A stretch of DNA of 64,000 nt from Lepas anatifera (taxonomy: Eukaryota; Arthropoda; Thecostraca; Lepadidae). Below are positions 1 to 11,616 of the stretch, piece after piece. The notes below the pieces were generated by a model that was not told where the DNA came from, ran no database searches, and saw only the letters and a program-made list of their open reading frames with translations. Made by a program: the position numbers and the translations under genes. Numbering within the stretch: position 1 is the stretch's first letter; each line of letters begins with the position of its first letter. Location of the stretch: assembly GCA_034440635.1 (NCBI GenBank), contig JAOTON010000056.1:999501-1063500 (forward strand). The letters run 5' to 3'.

Positions 1-663
1 GGGGTCCAAGCAAGTAATCCCCAATTGGTCCGCGTCCCTTGTTCTGCGGTTAACAGTGGCGTCTTTTGCGCTGTGTCCGTCGTTTCCAGTAATTTATATG
101 GAAGGTAAGCCAATGAGCCATATGGAGTTTGAGCCAAAGATTTTAAACCTGCAAGATTACTGAAACTTGTGCCTTTGATGTGCATGCTCACGTGCCATTT
201 TTGTGTGCTAAAACCTTTTTAAATTGCTGACAGTTCCGTTTTCTCAAATATAAGCCGGCATGTACCTATTATGTTTCTTGCATCATTTTTCTGAGTAAAT
301 TTAAGACGGGGGAAAATATTTTATGTAAATTAAACATGTCTGTATAAAAATGTCCCACAATGTGTCATTAAAATGAGCGTTTTTTGGGTGGATTTGAAGG
401 GTTTTTAGTCATTTACTGAACATTTAAAAAATATCATTCTTTCTGAAACACCCTGTAGATAGAAGACATCATAGATAGAATAGATAGATAGAATACATCA
501 TAGATAGAAGACCTGTTGGTATGTCATTATCCATATTGGCATTCATCAAAAACATTTGTTGATGGTTACATCTAAAAATACACTGACCTTTGTCGAGTGG
601 GGAATCCATGTTGTGCACCTGGGGTGCCAATTGGACAGACGTATCGAAACACGGTCCTATTAA
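1..663. other. AT-rich stretch, no gene seen
   Basis: No coding signal is visible. A short degenerate run of GATAGA-type repeats lies at about 465-510. The phrase ending in CACCCTGTAG near 450 looks like a DNA-transposon terminus, but no partner end was found. Confidence 0.5.
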
Positions 664-1102
664 AGGGAACGAACCACTTTGTCATAATTCTAAAAAGGTC
701 AATTTATGCACAAAATAAGTCTGGAAATCAAGGGATCGCATTTTTCAACCTCTAATCGCTCAAAGCAGATATCGCATCTTGTCTTAATACGTTAGCTTGA
801 CCCAATCATCGAGTGTGATCACGAATCTGGCAGCTGCAGTGGTTTGCAAGATGTAAAGCTGCGTGGCCATGCCATTTGTTAACATTTATCACATTATATG
901 TGCTGCCAGATGGAGAGGGTTTCTTTCGTGGTTTGAAATAAGGTAGTAATGCCCTTTGCTTTGAACTTAAAAGCTTGCGGACATTTTGTACAGAGAGCTT
1001 TGGGTGAATTAAATATGCCAAATATGTCATAGTGGTTTCCTGACAAGATCTACAAAACTGCTATTTAAGTTCAAAACTCAGTATAAAAGTAGGACACTCC
1101 CT
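664..1102. mobile_element. Short DNA transposon of family E1, about 440 bp
   Basis: The stretch is bounded on both sides by TTAA (660-663 and 1103-1106). Its two ends are imperfect inverted repeats: AGGGAACG at the left and the complement of AGGGAGTG at the right. A second, diverged copy with the same internal order is seen at 17945-20068, where it is interrupted by a hAT element. There is no transposase, so it is a nonautonomous element. The TTAA flanks are compatible with piggyBac-type insertion, but the termini are not the classic ones, so the superfamily is open. Confidence 0.55.
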
Positions 1103-1301
1103 TTAATAATTGTTGGAAATGGTAAACCATGTAGAAAATCTGGAGATTCACAATTCTAAACCGACATAGCTTTGACCACTTTTTTTCTTTGAACACACAG
1201 TTTTCGCCATAGGTCATATACACCTAAGATTTTTTAAGCGGTGCAGAAATGTTTTCTTATTGCTTTACTTTCTATTCAATAAAATTTATGTTAGATAGGA
1301 G

Positions 1302-1447
1302 CACTAGAAGATCCAGAGGGGGAGGGGGGTGCAAGGGGTCATGGCTCCCCCAAAATTGCGAAGTCTTGGCCGATTAAAAAAAACACCATGTTTTTACGAT
1401 TTTTCCTGAGTTGCCCCCCCCAAACGGCGCTCCTGCGTCCGCCAGGG
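1302..1447. mobile_element. Degraded hAT-type MITE
   Basis: The left end reads CACTAGAAGATCCAGAGG and the right end, complemented, reads CCCTGGCGGACGCAGG. Both are decayed forms of the CACTGGCGGATCCAGG type of hAT terminus. Flanking octamers GATAGGAG (1294-1301) and GATAGGAA (1448-1455) match at 7 of 8 positions, as expected for the 8-bp hAT target duplication. It is only 146 bp long and carries no gene. Confidence 0.6.
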
Positions 1448-1902
1448 GATAGGAAACAAAAAATTTTCCCTCTTAGAGGTATAAAAAAAAAAAAATAGAG
1501 TTTTTAAAGACTTTTTTAAATTTTCCCAAACGTAATGCTGGGTAACCCCAAATGAGGTAGTTTCGCTTACACAAGTGATGCTCGCGTCAGTGTATGCCAG
1601 CACAAGCACCGTATCAGAGACGACTGCAGAAACGCCGCCGGCTGCCTCTCTGGAGGAATTTATGTTTATGAAGCATAAACTACTTACTTGGTATTCTTTA
1701 TCATTCAGACATTTGCATCTAAATGCACATTTTACCATTTTGGAACATTCTGTGATCCTATGTTCAAAATCAGTCAACAACTTGGACCTCGAGCTTTATA
1801 AAACTGTACCTATCTGAGCAAGGATATTTTTCAACGTTCATGGGGATCATAGGAAATTTAATTTATATAGTCTATGTCAATCTCCACTTTTTTAACGAAA
1901 AC
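1448..1902. other. No gene seen
   Basis: There are short overlapping open frames on both strands around 1394-1817, but none has recognisable domains or codon structure. I see nothing I can support as a gene. Confidence 0.4.
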
Positions 1903-1916
1903 AATCTTGGGCCTTT

Positions 1917-2365
1917 GCCACCCCCCTGGCGCAGCTGGCAAAGGCGCCACGCTTGGGTGTGGAGGGCCCCTGGATCAAGGCTCACCTGTGGCAGCCTTTT
2001 CCGCGGCCGCCTCCTACCCAGGAGATAGCGGTACACTGGGGAGTGCGCGCCGCAGCAGTGGAATCAACGCCGTGCCAGCCGGCGTCTCTGTTTGTGGGCG
2101 CACGGGCCTGATCGGCCTTTAAACTGATCCACCGGTCTGGTCTCCCGCCCGCGGCCCTCATGTGAGGGCTCGGCCTGTGCCGGGCGCTGCGGCTTGGGGA
2201 GACCGGAGCAGCCTATGGCCCGCCGAGTGCGGTGCCGCTGTCCCGTTAGGGTGCCGGCAAATGGAAACTTCCGCTCTGTACATAGTGTGAGTGCGCTGTA
2301 TGAATGAGACTAAGCTACTAACACAAATATGTTCCCAGGAAGGGAACGCAAAAATATTTTTAAAA
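1917..2365 (+). mobile_element. tRNA-derived SINE, about 450 bp, with TSD
   Basis: A GC-rich body is flanked by a perfect 14-bp direct repeat, AATCTTGGGCCTTT, at 1903-1916 and 2366-2379. It ends in an A-rich tail (from about 2349), which puts its 5' end at the left. The first 30 bases contain TGGCGCAGCTGGCAAAGG, which resembles the tRNA D-arm (A box of a Pol III promoter). The following GGATCAAGGCTC could be a decayed B box. The 14-bp TSD and A-rich tail indicate LINE-mediated retroposition. It differs in sequence from the other SINE families in this window. Confidence 0.7.
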
Positions 2366-2379
2366 AATCTTGGGCCTTT

Positions 2380-4781
2380 TTACGGCAGTGAAAAATCACT
2401 GCAAACATAAACAAATAAAAACGGAGCCACGCACAACTGTGTTTACAAATCATGGAGCGCTGCCGATAGCTTTTGAGAAACCAAGCTTAGATGTTCTCGG
2501 GTTGTGACATATGCTGCTACATGTACTTTACTGGTGTAAATGTGCGTGTTCTGTATGAGTTTTGGGTGAAGATATTAGTATTTTACACCGTTTAGGGGGT
2601 ATCTAACCATTCCCGTGTGGCAATGACAGATTTTCTCCATATATTGAGACGGCTAAAAAATCGTTTAAGGATCACCTCGAAAAAGCTTTGGGTGGTTATT
2701 ATCGCTTACCAGGTGCTTTAAGTGCACCAATTCGCTTTATATCGGAAGTGTTTGGGTCGCCAAGTTTTACGATCGAGTCTGAAATGACCAGCACAGGAAA
2801 GTTGAGCATCACAGCCAAGTGAACGTGTCGAGAAATCGAGCACAAACATCGACGCATTCTGGACTTTTTAACGTGATTTTTTTGTCGACTTCATCATCAT
2901 GCTCTCGACTTTTATGATTTTTCAGAAACAGCGTATCGTAGAAAATTTTCTTATGGAATCGAAGAAGCTGCTTGGTTTGTTTTCATTCTAGAAACCAGTG
3001 ATAAGAGAGTGGCATATTATAAGTGCTTAAGCCTTTCGGATGTGTTATAAAAATCTGGTGGTCGGCCTGCAGTAGCGGACACAAAGGGTCCGCCCCCTCC
3101 CGTCCGAGGCTCGAGCCCCCAAAAATAATGTCCTGGATCTGCCACTGGATGTAGGGGTCACTCCGGCTTCCCTGTCCAATTCCTTGTCTCTGTAAGAGAA
3201 GACCGTTAAATAACTCAACTATATCATTATTTCTTCAATAAACGAGAAAAAATATTACTGGTTATTTTCCAAGTCCTAAATATCGTATCTGAGAGGTCCA
3301 GGGTTCCTGTCTCCTGTGTTTCCTGGGGCTGTTACATGCCTTCAGTGATTTCTGATGCTGCTTCTATTCTTCAGCAATTTGAGAGGTTGCTGTATCACCT
3401 CTGTGGCTCCCGACACCACTGAGTGTCACCGGAGATTTCTGCCGATTCTGCCCCTCATCGGCGGCTCCTGAGGCTGCTGCAGCGTTGCCGCGTTGGTACG
3501 ATCGTAGCAGATTTGGTACATTTTCAGGCACTCTGGTACGCATGTACACCTTTTGAGTATATGGACCATTTCTGCTACATTTCGGCTATTTTCAGGTGAA
3601 GCTGGCATTTTGTTTTCGGAGCTTCACACGAGGGAAAAAAGTTCGGATGGATTTGTATTTACTCTGACCATGACTAAAAAATAAAACTCCACCGAAGGAA
3701 TTTCTGAACTGAGGAAGTCTTACTCGGAAAAGTTTTGAACAGAGGGACTTTTGAACAGAGGGCATTTTAAATGTACCTAAGCCTCCGACGCATTAGCTTT
3801 TTAAGCGGTAGAAGTTTTGAATCAGAGACGTTTTTATTCACTCAGCTGAGCGGCTGTTTTGTTTACAAAAACACGCGCCAAAATGACGGGATGTCTTCTG
3901 CTGGTGTTGTTGCCATAGTACCGCGCGTTTGTTTCGGATGAGGTGAGGGGTGATAGTCTGTTGCGGTTTGTTGGTTGTGAAGGGTTTGAGTCAGACCCCG
4001 TTCAACTTGTTTGGCAGCATTACGTCATCATGGCTGGAGAGGCACAACAGTTACTATGCAGGGCATTAGAGAAATTGCACTTTTTCGAAGCTCTAAACAA
4101 CCTATTTTAGAACTGTATCAACAAAACTTATATGGTTGAACAGAAAGCTAAAAGATTTTTATTTGTGAAACCATCAGACGTTTTGCAAAAACTCCAGTGA
4201 AGAATATTATTTTTACAAATTTTCCAGAGCGTGTCAAAATAAGGACAGGTTCAGCACTAACAGCTGTTTGCAGTAAGACTAATATCGATTTTGATTGGCT
4301 GTTGATTTCTGACCTTTGATTGGCTGTTGGTGGTACCTGCAGCAGAAGACAATAAACATCGGTGATCTCTTGAGCAAAGGTAAACTTATTTCTCTCGGCT
4401 ATTAAGTAGGCCTGAATTGATCAAATAAATGCATGCCTTTTCAACAAATTCTTTGAAGTGTTATGATTTTTTCATTAGATTTACGTAACATACGCTGCTC
4501 GCCGTTGAGATCAAGGTTACTGTCAAATGGGTGAAACAAGTTGATTTCGATTCATACTAGATTGCTGCCAAGTACGCCCAAACTTGGTATCTTCCAGCTG
4601 ATCCTTCCAAAAATTTAGTAGAATCTCCTAGAACTTAGTAGGAAAGGGCGGTGACGTCATCATGGGAGGACTATATTTAGTAGGAAACTTGGTTGTACCC
4701 GTAGTTAAAGTACCCTGGTTTGAGTGTGGTGGTTTCGTACATATATTAGAAAGTGAATCTCGGTTACCTGGGAAGAAAACA
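2380..4781. other. No gene seen; remnant repeats
   Basis: The stretch is mostly AT-rich with no convincing open frame. A hAT-terminus remnant lies at 3070-3146. Around 3360-3610 there is a short purine/pyrimidine-mixed stretch with the phrase TACCAGA that recurs near 13270-13360, suggesting another dispersed repeat. A possible promoter or 5' region for the transposase starting at 4782 would fall here, but no TATA box can be assigned. Confidence 0.4.
3070..3146. mobile_element. hAT MITE remnant without clear TSD
   Basis: The left end CAGTAGCGGAC and the complemented right end CAGTGGCAGATCCAGGAC are inverted repeats of the hAT type (CAGTGGCGGATCCAGG). The 77-bp interior is C-rich. The flanking octamers do not match, so this is a remnant or an internally rearranged copy. 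Confidence 0.45.
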
Positions 4782-5740
4782 ATGACAAAGGTTAAAGAAT
4801 ATGTGCATGAATATAGGAAGGAGTGGGAGGGAGTGCAGGACCAAAGAGTGCAGGACCTAAAACCATGCAGGGGCGCAGCCAGAGCTTTGGTATGGGGGGG
4901 CACACCAACTTTGAGGGGCACACCGGGAAAAATAGCACTTTTTAACGTAACCTAAAAAACTTATTATATCTTTGTTTGTATCATTTTTTGGGCATCTTTG
5001 GTTCAATAAAAATGCAAATAAATCATTGACGGAGAAGGAAAACTCGATTAAAACCGAAAAAAGGAAAAAATATCACCAAAATGTCATGGGAGTAGGCAAA
5101 ACACGACTGTTTTGGATATATTTAAGGACAAATCAGCCAACTCATACCAGTACTTAACATCAGAGAAAGCAGCGGAGCATGTGATATCTGTTACAATGTG
5201 CAGGTTAAGGCATATTGGAGTCGAAAATTCATTTGTTATGCCCACTGGTTTTGTCGTGACGAGTGAGCCCTGGCTGAACGCGGATTAAGTTCCTTGCCTC
5301 CCACAATCGCCGTGGGACGAGGAGTAGCAAAGTGTCTTTGGAAGAACACATTTTTGCTGCCGGAAAAATTTGGGAGATACCTTTTGAACGCGTTTATTAA
5401 GTTCCATATTCTCAAGGATCGGTCCCAGTTAAGAGTAAATAAAAGGTGAACAGGTCGGTGGTTTGGATGGGGATGGTTGTTGTTGTTGTTGTTGAAATTT
5501 GTATTCGATAATGCACACATGTAAACAAAACAAAAAATCACGCGATTGGCGCAAATGCCCTGAAAGCATATAACAATGCACCTCTCGCAACAAATATAAA
5601 ATACACGAAGGTGACGTCATAACCACAGCCGTGCACGCCGACACGCCCCGCCAACCGGCCACCGAACCACAGGATGAAATACCCCACCGGCGCGAGCCGC
5701 CTCCAGCCTCCCGACAATGCCTAGGCCAGCAGGTTTACCG

Positions 5741-7420
5741 TTATTTTTGGAAACGTTTTGATTCAAAAATGAGTTTCTGAAACGCTAAGGCAATACCAAG
5801 GCTCTCTCCGTCACTGATTTCATGCCCATCGAGAAGTATCCTAACTTTCTTTTCCTTGGGTACTTGGGAGAAATCTATTCCGAGAAGTTCTGAGATAGTG
5901 CGATATAACTTGTTTCGGCTCTCTCCATGCAGGTTACACTGGGTGATATAATGGGTTACCGTTTCAAAGGCGTTGCAGCAGGCGCAGCCGGGATGATCAG
6001 TTTTTTTGAATGGCAAACATATGTGCGTTTAAATCTGGGATACCTAACCTAAGCTTTGTGTGTAGTGTGTTGCCGGTTTTGGAGCCATATGAGAAAAATG
6101 CTGGCGCGGGTTGAGCGTTCATAAGTTTGCTTAATTCTTTGCTGAATTTTTTAACTGTAGTTTTTAACGTGGTATCTGAGGGAGGCACGAATCGTCTCTG
6201 GTAGTTTGTTCCAAAGTGTGGTGGTTGCTGGAACAAATGATCTTTGGAACAAAGAAGTTCGGTTTTTGGGGAGGGAGAGCGTCAGGGCGTAGCGTGGTCT
6301 TCGGTCTGTGTCTTGCTGTCGGGTGTGTGGAACCATGTTAACTATAAATTCTGGGAGTCGATCGTTATTGTTAACAAGTCGATGGTATAAATTTAGACGG
6401 TGTATTTCGCGTCTAGCTGCTAACGTGTTCCATCCTAGATCTGATCGTAATTTTTTCGAAGATGTTCTGAACGGTGTGCCTGTAATGAGTCTCATAGCTC
6501 TATTTTGTAATAATTCGAGACGGTTGGCATCCTAAAAGGTTAGCTGAGGGCCATAGACAGTGTCACAATAGTCGAAAATCGGTAGTACATAAATATTATA
6601 ACGTTGTGTCAGAATGTGTCGAGGTAGAAACTGGGCCACGCGGTATAGAGGGCTTAGAGAACGGTTCACACTGAAAGTAATTTCGCTCACGTGGTCGTGG
6701 TATCTGAGGTCACTGGATAAAGTTATACCGAGATGCTTATGACTGTCCGTGTGAGTAATAGCGTGACCCTCAAACCTGAGCTGAAGCTTTTTAGGGTTAG
6801 TTCGGGTTGAAAAAGTCTGTTGAATTGTTTCGAAGCATTGAAAGTAATTAACCAACTTTTAGCGTAGCGTTCAATCGTGTTCAGGTCGTTTTGCATGGAG
6901 CTCTGTGCTAAAGACGGGTCCTGCGGGTTATACTGGGCGTAGATTGAAGTGTCATCTGCAAAGAACAAGATTTTGTTTGTGGTTTTGTCTGCTAGGTCGT
7001 TTAAATACATCAAAGCTAGCAAAGGGCCCAATACTGAACCCTGTGGACATCCTGCGTTGATGGTCACCGGAGAAGAGAGAGATTGGCCTATTTTAACTTA
7101 TTGTGTTCTGTCCTTAAGGTAAGATTGTAACCAAAGCAATAAATTTCCAGTGATTCCAAACTCGTATTGACACTTCAGGAGCAGGCCTCTGTGCCAAATT
7201 GTATTGAAGTATTTTGCAATGTCCAAATAAACTGCGGTGAAATCGTCGCCATCGTCAGTAGTCTTATATAGTTCGTGGGTTAGGTAAGTCAGCTGAATTT
7301 CCGTGCTATGTCCAGGTCGGTAGCCGCTTTGCTTAGGAGAAAGTAGGGAATTGCTGGTGATGTGGGCATAAATTCTGTGGAAGAAAATTTTTCCAAATAT
7401 TTTTGGTGCCATTTTTATGG
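5741..7420 (-). pseudogene. Broken LINE A, reverse transcriptase C-terminal half
   Basis: Reading down the minus strand from about 7412, the pieces match a non-LTR reverse transcriptase: a finger/palm segment with AVYLDIAKYFNTIWH, then GCPQGSVLGPLL, then the catalytic box FFADDTSIY (about 6960), then thumb and connection segments. A cysteine-rich tail (CACCNAF ... H ... C, about 5930-5990) follows. The segments lie in different frames and have stops between them (for example at 6532-6535), so the copy is dead. The endonuclease and N-terminal parts are absent: it is 5'-truncated at about 7420, inside the hAT-like element. The clade is probably CR1/L2/jockey-like. Confidence 0.8.
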
Positions 7421-7859
7421 TGTGATTTTTTTATATTTTATGGTGTGACAGGGCTGAAAATTATGAAAACTAGTCCTTCATTTAAATTAATTAGTAGAAA
7501 TCCTGGTTTAGGGGACTATGCTCTGAGCTCAAGGGCACGTGCCTTTTTATCATCCCTTCCCAGAAACCACCAGTATAATAAGCAATTTATATAACCAGGG
7601 GTGCCTAGGTATCACAAGCCGGTTTAGAAATTCCTCATTCCTCGTTAGCTCCGTTTTACAAGGGGAATTTCCATTGTGTTCTTATTCCCCATCTATTCAA
7701 GACCAGTTTTGGGGCCCCAAGTGTGGATCAAAGGCCTCCAGAGCAGCTTCCCCATCCCCCCAGTTGTGCCTCCAGGGACTAGACTAGCTCAGTGACCCTG
7801 CCTCGAGATGATGAAAGTTGGCCTTGTGTTCTTATTATCTGTCTATTCAAGACCACCTC
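7421..7859. other. Unassigned flank between LINE A and the minisatellite
   Basis: There is no gene. The sequence is part of the interior of the 4868-10496 element. Phrases such as CTATTCAAGACCA recur (7693 and 7848), marking the start of the repetitive zone. Confidence 0.4.
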
Positions 7860-8822
7860 AGGGGCCCCTGATGTAGATCAGGGCCACAGAGCAGCTCATG
7901 CTTCACCCAGGGACTAGACTAGCTCATTGGTCCCAGAGATGAGGTCATCACACTAGCTCAATGGGCCACAGATAGGCTCATAGGGCCTTAAACCAGTTCA
8001 AGAGGTTCCAGAACAGTTTAAGGCGCCAGATCACCTCAGGGGGCCTCAAACCAACTTAAGGGGCTCTCACAAGCTCAGCGCCCAGACCAGCTCAGGGTAC
8101 CCTCAGAACCTAGATCCACTCTTGGGCCCCAGATCAGCTCTTGGGGGCCCAGATCAGTTCAGGGGCCTCAAGTCTGGTCAGGGGGCAAGATCATGTCAGG
8201 GGCACTAATTCAGCTTAGGAATCCCTCACCAGCTCGGGGCCCAAGCAGTTCAAAAGCCCCAGAGCTGCTCAAGGTACACCAGATCGGCCCATAGGGCACC
8301 AGATCAGCCTTGGGGACAATCAGATCAATGGTCCCCAACCAGCTCGGGAATACCAGATCAAGTCAGAAGGCTCTTAATCAGCTCAGGAGCCTCATTCCAT
8401 CTCAGGAGCCTTCATCAGCCTCTGTGAGCCCAGCTCAGCTCAGGGCTTTAGAGCTGCTCATGAAATCACGTAAGGAGGCCCAGAACAGCTTAAAGGGCAC
8501 CAGCTTAGCTCAGGGGTCACCAGACTAGCTCAGAGGGCATCAGATGGGCTCAGGAGGCACCAGATCGACTCAGGGACATTACTGCAGCTCAGGTGGCACA
8601 AGATCGATCCCCTCGGGGGCCAGATCAGCTCCCAGCCCCCCCCTCCCCCAGACTATGGCAGGAGCCTAAATCAGCTCAGGGAGCAACATTGCAGCTCAGG
8701 GGATACAATATGGGCTCAGGGCCCACCAAACCAGCTCAGGGGGACCAGACCATCTAAGGAGACATCAAATATCAGCTGAGGGGGCACCTAATCAGCTGAA
8801 GAGGCACCATATTGACTTAGGA
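7860..8822. repeat. Degenerate minisatellite, units of about 20-25 bp
   Basis: The array is built from loose repeats of the form CAGATCAGCTCAGGGGGCAC, with many substitutions and length changes. It has no strong coding potential. Its position next to a hAT terminus suggests expansion of subterminal repeats, which in hAT elements can be transposase-binding sites. That role is an inference here. Similar-period arrays occur at 37545-38005 and 49481-49930. Confidence 0.75.
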
Positions 8823-10496
8823 GACAGTAGATCAACTTGGGGAGGCATGAGATCAGCTCGGGGGCCCGAATCAGCTCAAGGGGCACTTAATCAGCTATTA
8901 GGGCACCAAGCAAGCTCGGAGGCATTAGACTAACTCAGAGGGCATTATATAGGTTCAGGAGGCACAATTATTTGCTCAGTGGGGCACTCGATTGACTCAG
9001 GGGCACCAGATCAGCTAAGAGGGCAAGTAATCAGCTCAAGGGGCCAAGACCAGATGAGAGGCCACGAGATGAGCTCAAGGAGCACCAGATTAGCTTCACC
9101 CGTACGATTATTGGCGACGATGAGGCATTAGGTGGACACATACTAGGCGCCCATACTCTTCCCGGGTGCTTGGAAAGGCGACAGAATGCCCTAGCTGACC
9201 GAAAAAGGTATTAAGTTGTCCAACAATAGTTTCAATCACTACATGCGGTCCAGTTACATCTAGGTTCAACGGCGTAGGGCACTAAATTTCGAACGGCACG
9301 GCCCAAATTGGGTACACCACCTGGCAATCAAAAGGGCACCCCGGCAGTGATGGGGGCACATGCCCCCTGTGCCCCCCTGGCTGCACCCCTGGACAGTAGA
9401 TCAACTCCGGGAGGCATTAAATAAGTTCAGGGGGCCCGGATCAGCTCAAGGGGCACTAAAACAGCTAAAAGGACACCAGGCAAGCTCGGAGGCATCAGAC
9501 TAACTCAGAGAGTATTTTATAGGCTCAGAAGGCACACTTATTTTCCCAGGGGGGACACCAGATTGACTACGAGGGCACCAGATCAGCTCAGAGGGCACAT
9601 GATCGGCTCCAGGGGACACCAGATGAACCCCACCCGTACGATTATTGGCGACGATGAGGCATTATCTGGAAACGAATTACGTGCCTATACTCTTCCTGGG
9701 TGCTTGGAAAGGTGGCAGAATGCTTTAGCTGTCCAAAAAGGCACTTAATTGTCAAACAATAGTTGAAATCGCTAAATGCGGTCTAGTTCCATCTAGGTTC
9801 AACAGCGTAGGGCACTAAATTTCGAGCGGCACGGCCCAAAGGGGGTACACCACCTGGCAATCAAAAGGGCACCCGGCACCGATGGGGGCACGTGCCCCCT
9901 GTGCCCCCTGGCTGCGGCCCTGGACAGTAGATAAACTACGGGAGGCATTTAATAAGTTCAGGGGCCCGGATCAGCTCAAGAGGCACTAAAACAGCTAATA
10001 GGGCACCAGGTAAGCTCGGAGGCATCAGACTAACTCAGAGAGCATTATATAGGTTCAGAAGGTACAATTATTTTCTCAGGGGGCACCATATTGACTACGA
10101 GGGCATCAGATCAGCTCAGAGGGCACATGATCAGCTCCAGGGGCCAAGAACAGCGCTCAGGGGGCACCAGATGAGCTCAAGGGGCACCAGATTAGCTCCG
10201 CCGGTACGATTATTGGCGATGATAAGGCATTATCTGGAAACGGATTACGTGCCTATACTCTTCCCGGGTGCTTGGCAAGGCGACAGAATGCCCCAACTGT
10301 CCAAAAAGGCACTTAATTGTCAAACAATAGTTTAAATCGCTAAACGCAGTCTAGTTCTATCTAGGCTCAACGGCGTAGGGCACTAAATTTCGAGCGGCAC
10401 GGCCCAAAGAGGGTACACCACCTGACAATCAAAAGGGCACCCCGGCACCGATGGGGGGGGGCACGTGCCCCCTGTGCCCCCCTGGCTGCGCCCCTG
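8823..10496. repeat. Three tandem copies of a hAT terminus (about 0.55 kb each)
   Basis: Unit boundaries are marked by GACAGTAG directly after a terminus-like CTGGCTGC..CCCTG: unit 1 at 8823-9391 (569 bp), unit 2 at 9392-9922 (531 bp), unit 3 at 9923-10496 (574 bp). Each unit contains the short GATCAGCTCA-type repeats, a conserved unique stretch beginning CGTACGATTATTGGCGA, a G/C hairpin, and the 15-bp terminus. Only the last terminus abuts a target duplication. The units have clearly diverged from one another, so the triplication is not recent. Confidence 0.82.
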
Positions 10497-11552
10497 AAAC
10501 CATGGATTTCGCCATCCAGAAGGGATGCTACAAAGGCCTTCTGCCGTTTCTGCAGCAAAGAACTGACGCCGCAGCTACTGCACCTGAAAAAGCATGCAGC
10601 AAGTGATATTCATGTTCGAAATGTTCGCGCATTTGCCTCGTGTGCGAACTTGCCGAGCTTAATAAAAGACTCCCAGGAAATCGCGGCAGAGCAGCAAGCA
10701 AGAGATTCTCAGCTCTATATTGCGGGTTTCATCGCGGAGCACAACCTGCCAATGCCATTGGCCGATCATCTTGTTCCTTTAATCGGGAAAGTGTGCCCAG
10801 ATTCAAAGATAGCAAAGAACATCACGTGTGCCCGAACGAAGGTTACGGCTGTGATTAAGGATGTAGTTGGCGCGCAGGAAGAGGAAAGAGTCGCTTCTCT
10901 GATGAAAGAAAATGAATTTTCTTTGATTATGGATGAAACCACAGACACGTCCACCTCGAAATGTTTGGTGGTCGTCGCCCGGGTTTATGACGACCGGGAA
11001 AAGATGACCAAGGACTTGTTTTTGGACATGGTTTTTGTTGCCGATGGATCCGCAGAGGGGTTGTATAGCAGTGCAAAACAGGTGCTGGTTAAATCGGACG
11101 TTCCTGTGGAAAAACATGATTGGGTTCGCCGCCGACAACGCTAGTGTTAATGTTGGGGAAGAAAAAGGGGGTGCAGGCGCTTTTCAAGCGGGACAATCCC
11201 AGCATGCTTGTAACTGGTTGCGTCTGCCACTCGTTGCACCTGTGTGCGTCAGCAGCGTGCTTGAAGCTACATTCCACTGTGGAGGACCTGGCGAGAGACG
11301 TGTACAATTACATCGGTGGTAGCCCTAAAAGGTTGGTGAACTTTGAGACCGTGCACTGTCTAGCGCAGGTTCCTGTGCACAGGCTACTTCGCCCATCTCA
11401 AACACGCTGGTTGTCCCTGGACGCCGTGGTGCATCGTGTGTATGAACAGTGGCCAGCTCTGGTCTCCTACTTTGAAGTTGCTGCTGCTGATGACCACCTG
11501 CAGGCTGCCAGAACCATCCTGAATGCGCTGAAGGAAGCTGTGTACAAACTGT

Positions 11553-11616
11553 ACTTCGCGTTTTTTGGGTTTAACGACGCACCAACTGCCAGGGTCATTC
11601 AGCACTTCGCGTTTTT
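11553..11616 (-). mobile_element. 38-bp SINE 3' fragment inserted in the transposase
   Basis: The 13-bp repeat ACTTCGCGTTTTT lies at 11553-11565 and 11604-11616. Between them are 38 bases that match, in reverse orientation, the 3' end of the SINE family found at 17243, 20234, 38552 and 44243 (GTTTAACGACGCACC and onward). The net gain is 51 bp, or 17 codons, so the transposase frame is kept. Without it the protein would read KLYFAFLKYVLPL across the site, as expected for a hAT transposase. It is a heavily 5'-truncated retroposition. Confidence 0.82.

Larger units (their letters stand above)
4868..10496. mobile_element. 5.6-kb nonautonomous hAT-like element
   Basis: The left terminus is CAGGGGCGCAGCCAG and the right terminus is its exact 15-bp inverse (CTGGCTGCGCCCCTG, ending at 10496). 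The flanking octamer AAACCATG occurs at 4860-4867 and again at 10497-10504. Removing the element plus one octamer rejoins the transposase reading frame exactly, which shows the insertion event directly. No transposase is encoded inside. The cargo is a truncated LINE (5741-7420, minus), a degenerate 20-odd-bp minisatellite, and three tandem copies of the right-hand terminal region. A CACGTG-centred hairpin (GGGGGCACGTGCCCCC type) lies just inside the right end. Confidence 0.88.

Noticed and set aside
3070..3154. 8-bp TSD for the MITE at 3070-3146
   Set aside because: TCGGCCTG and GATGTAGG do not match.
7860..9100. CRISPR-like array
   Set aside because: The repeats are degenerate, without constant repeat/spacer lengths, and the window is plainly eukaryotic.
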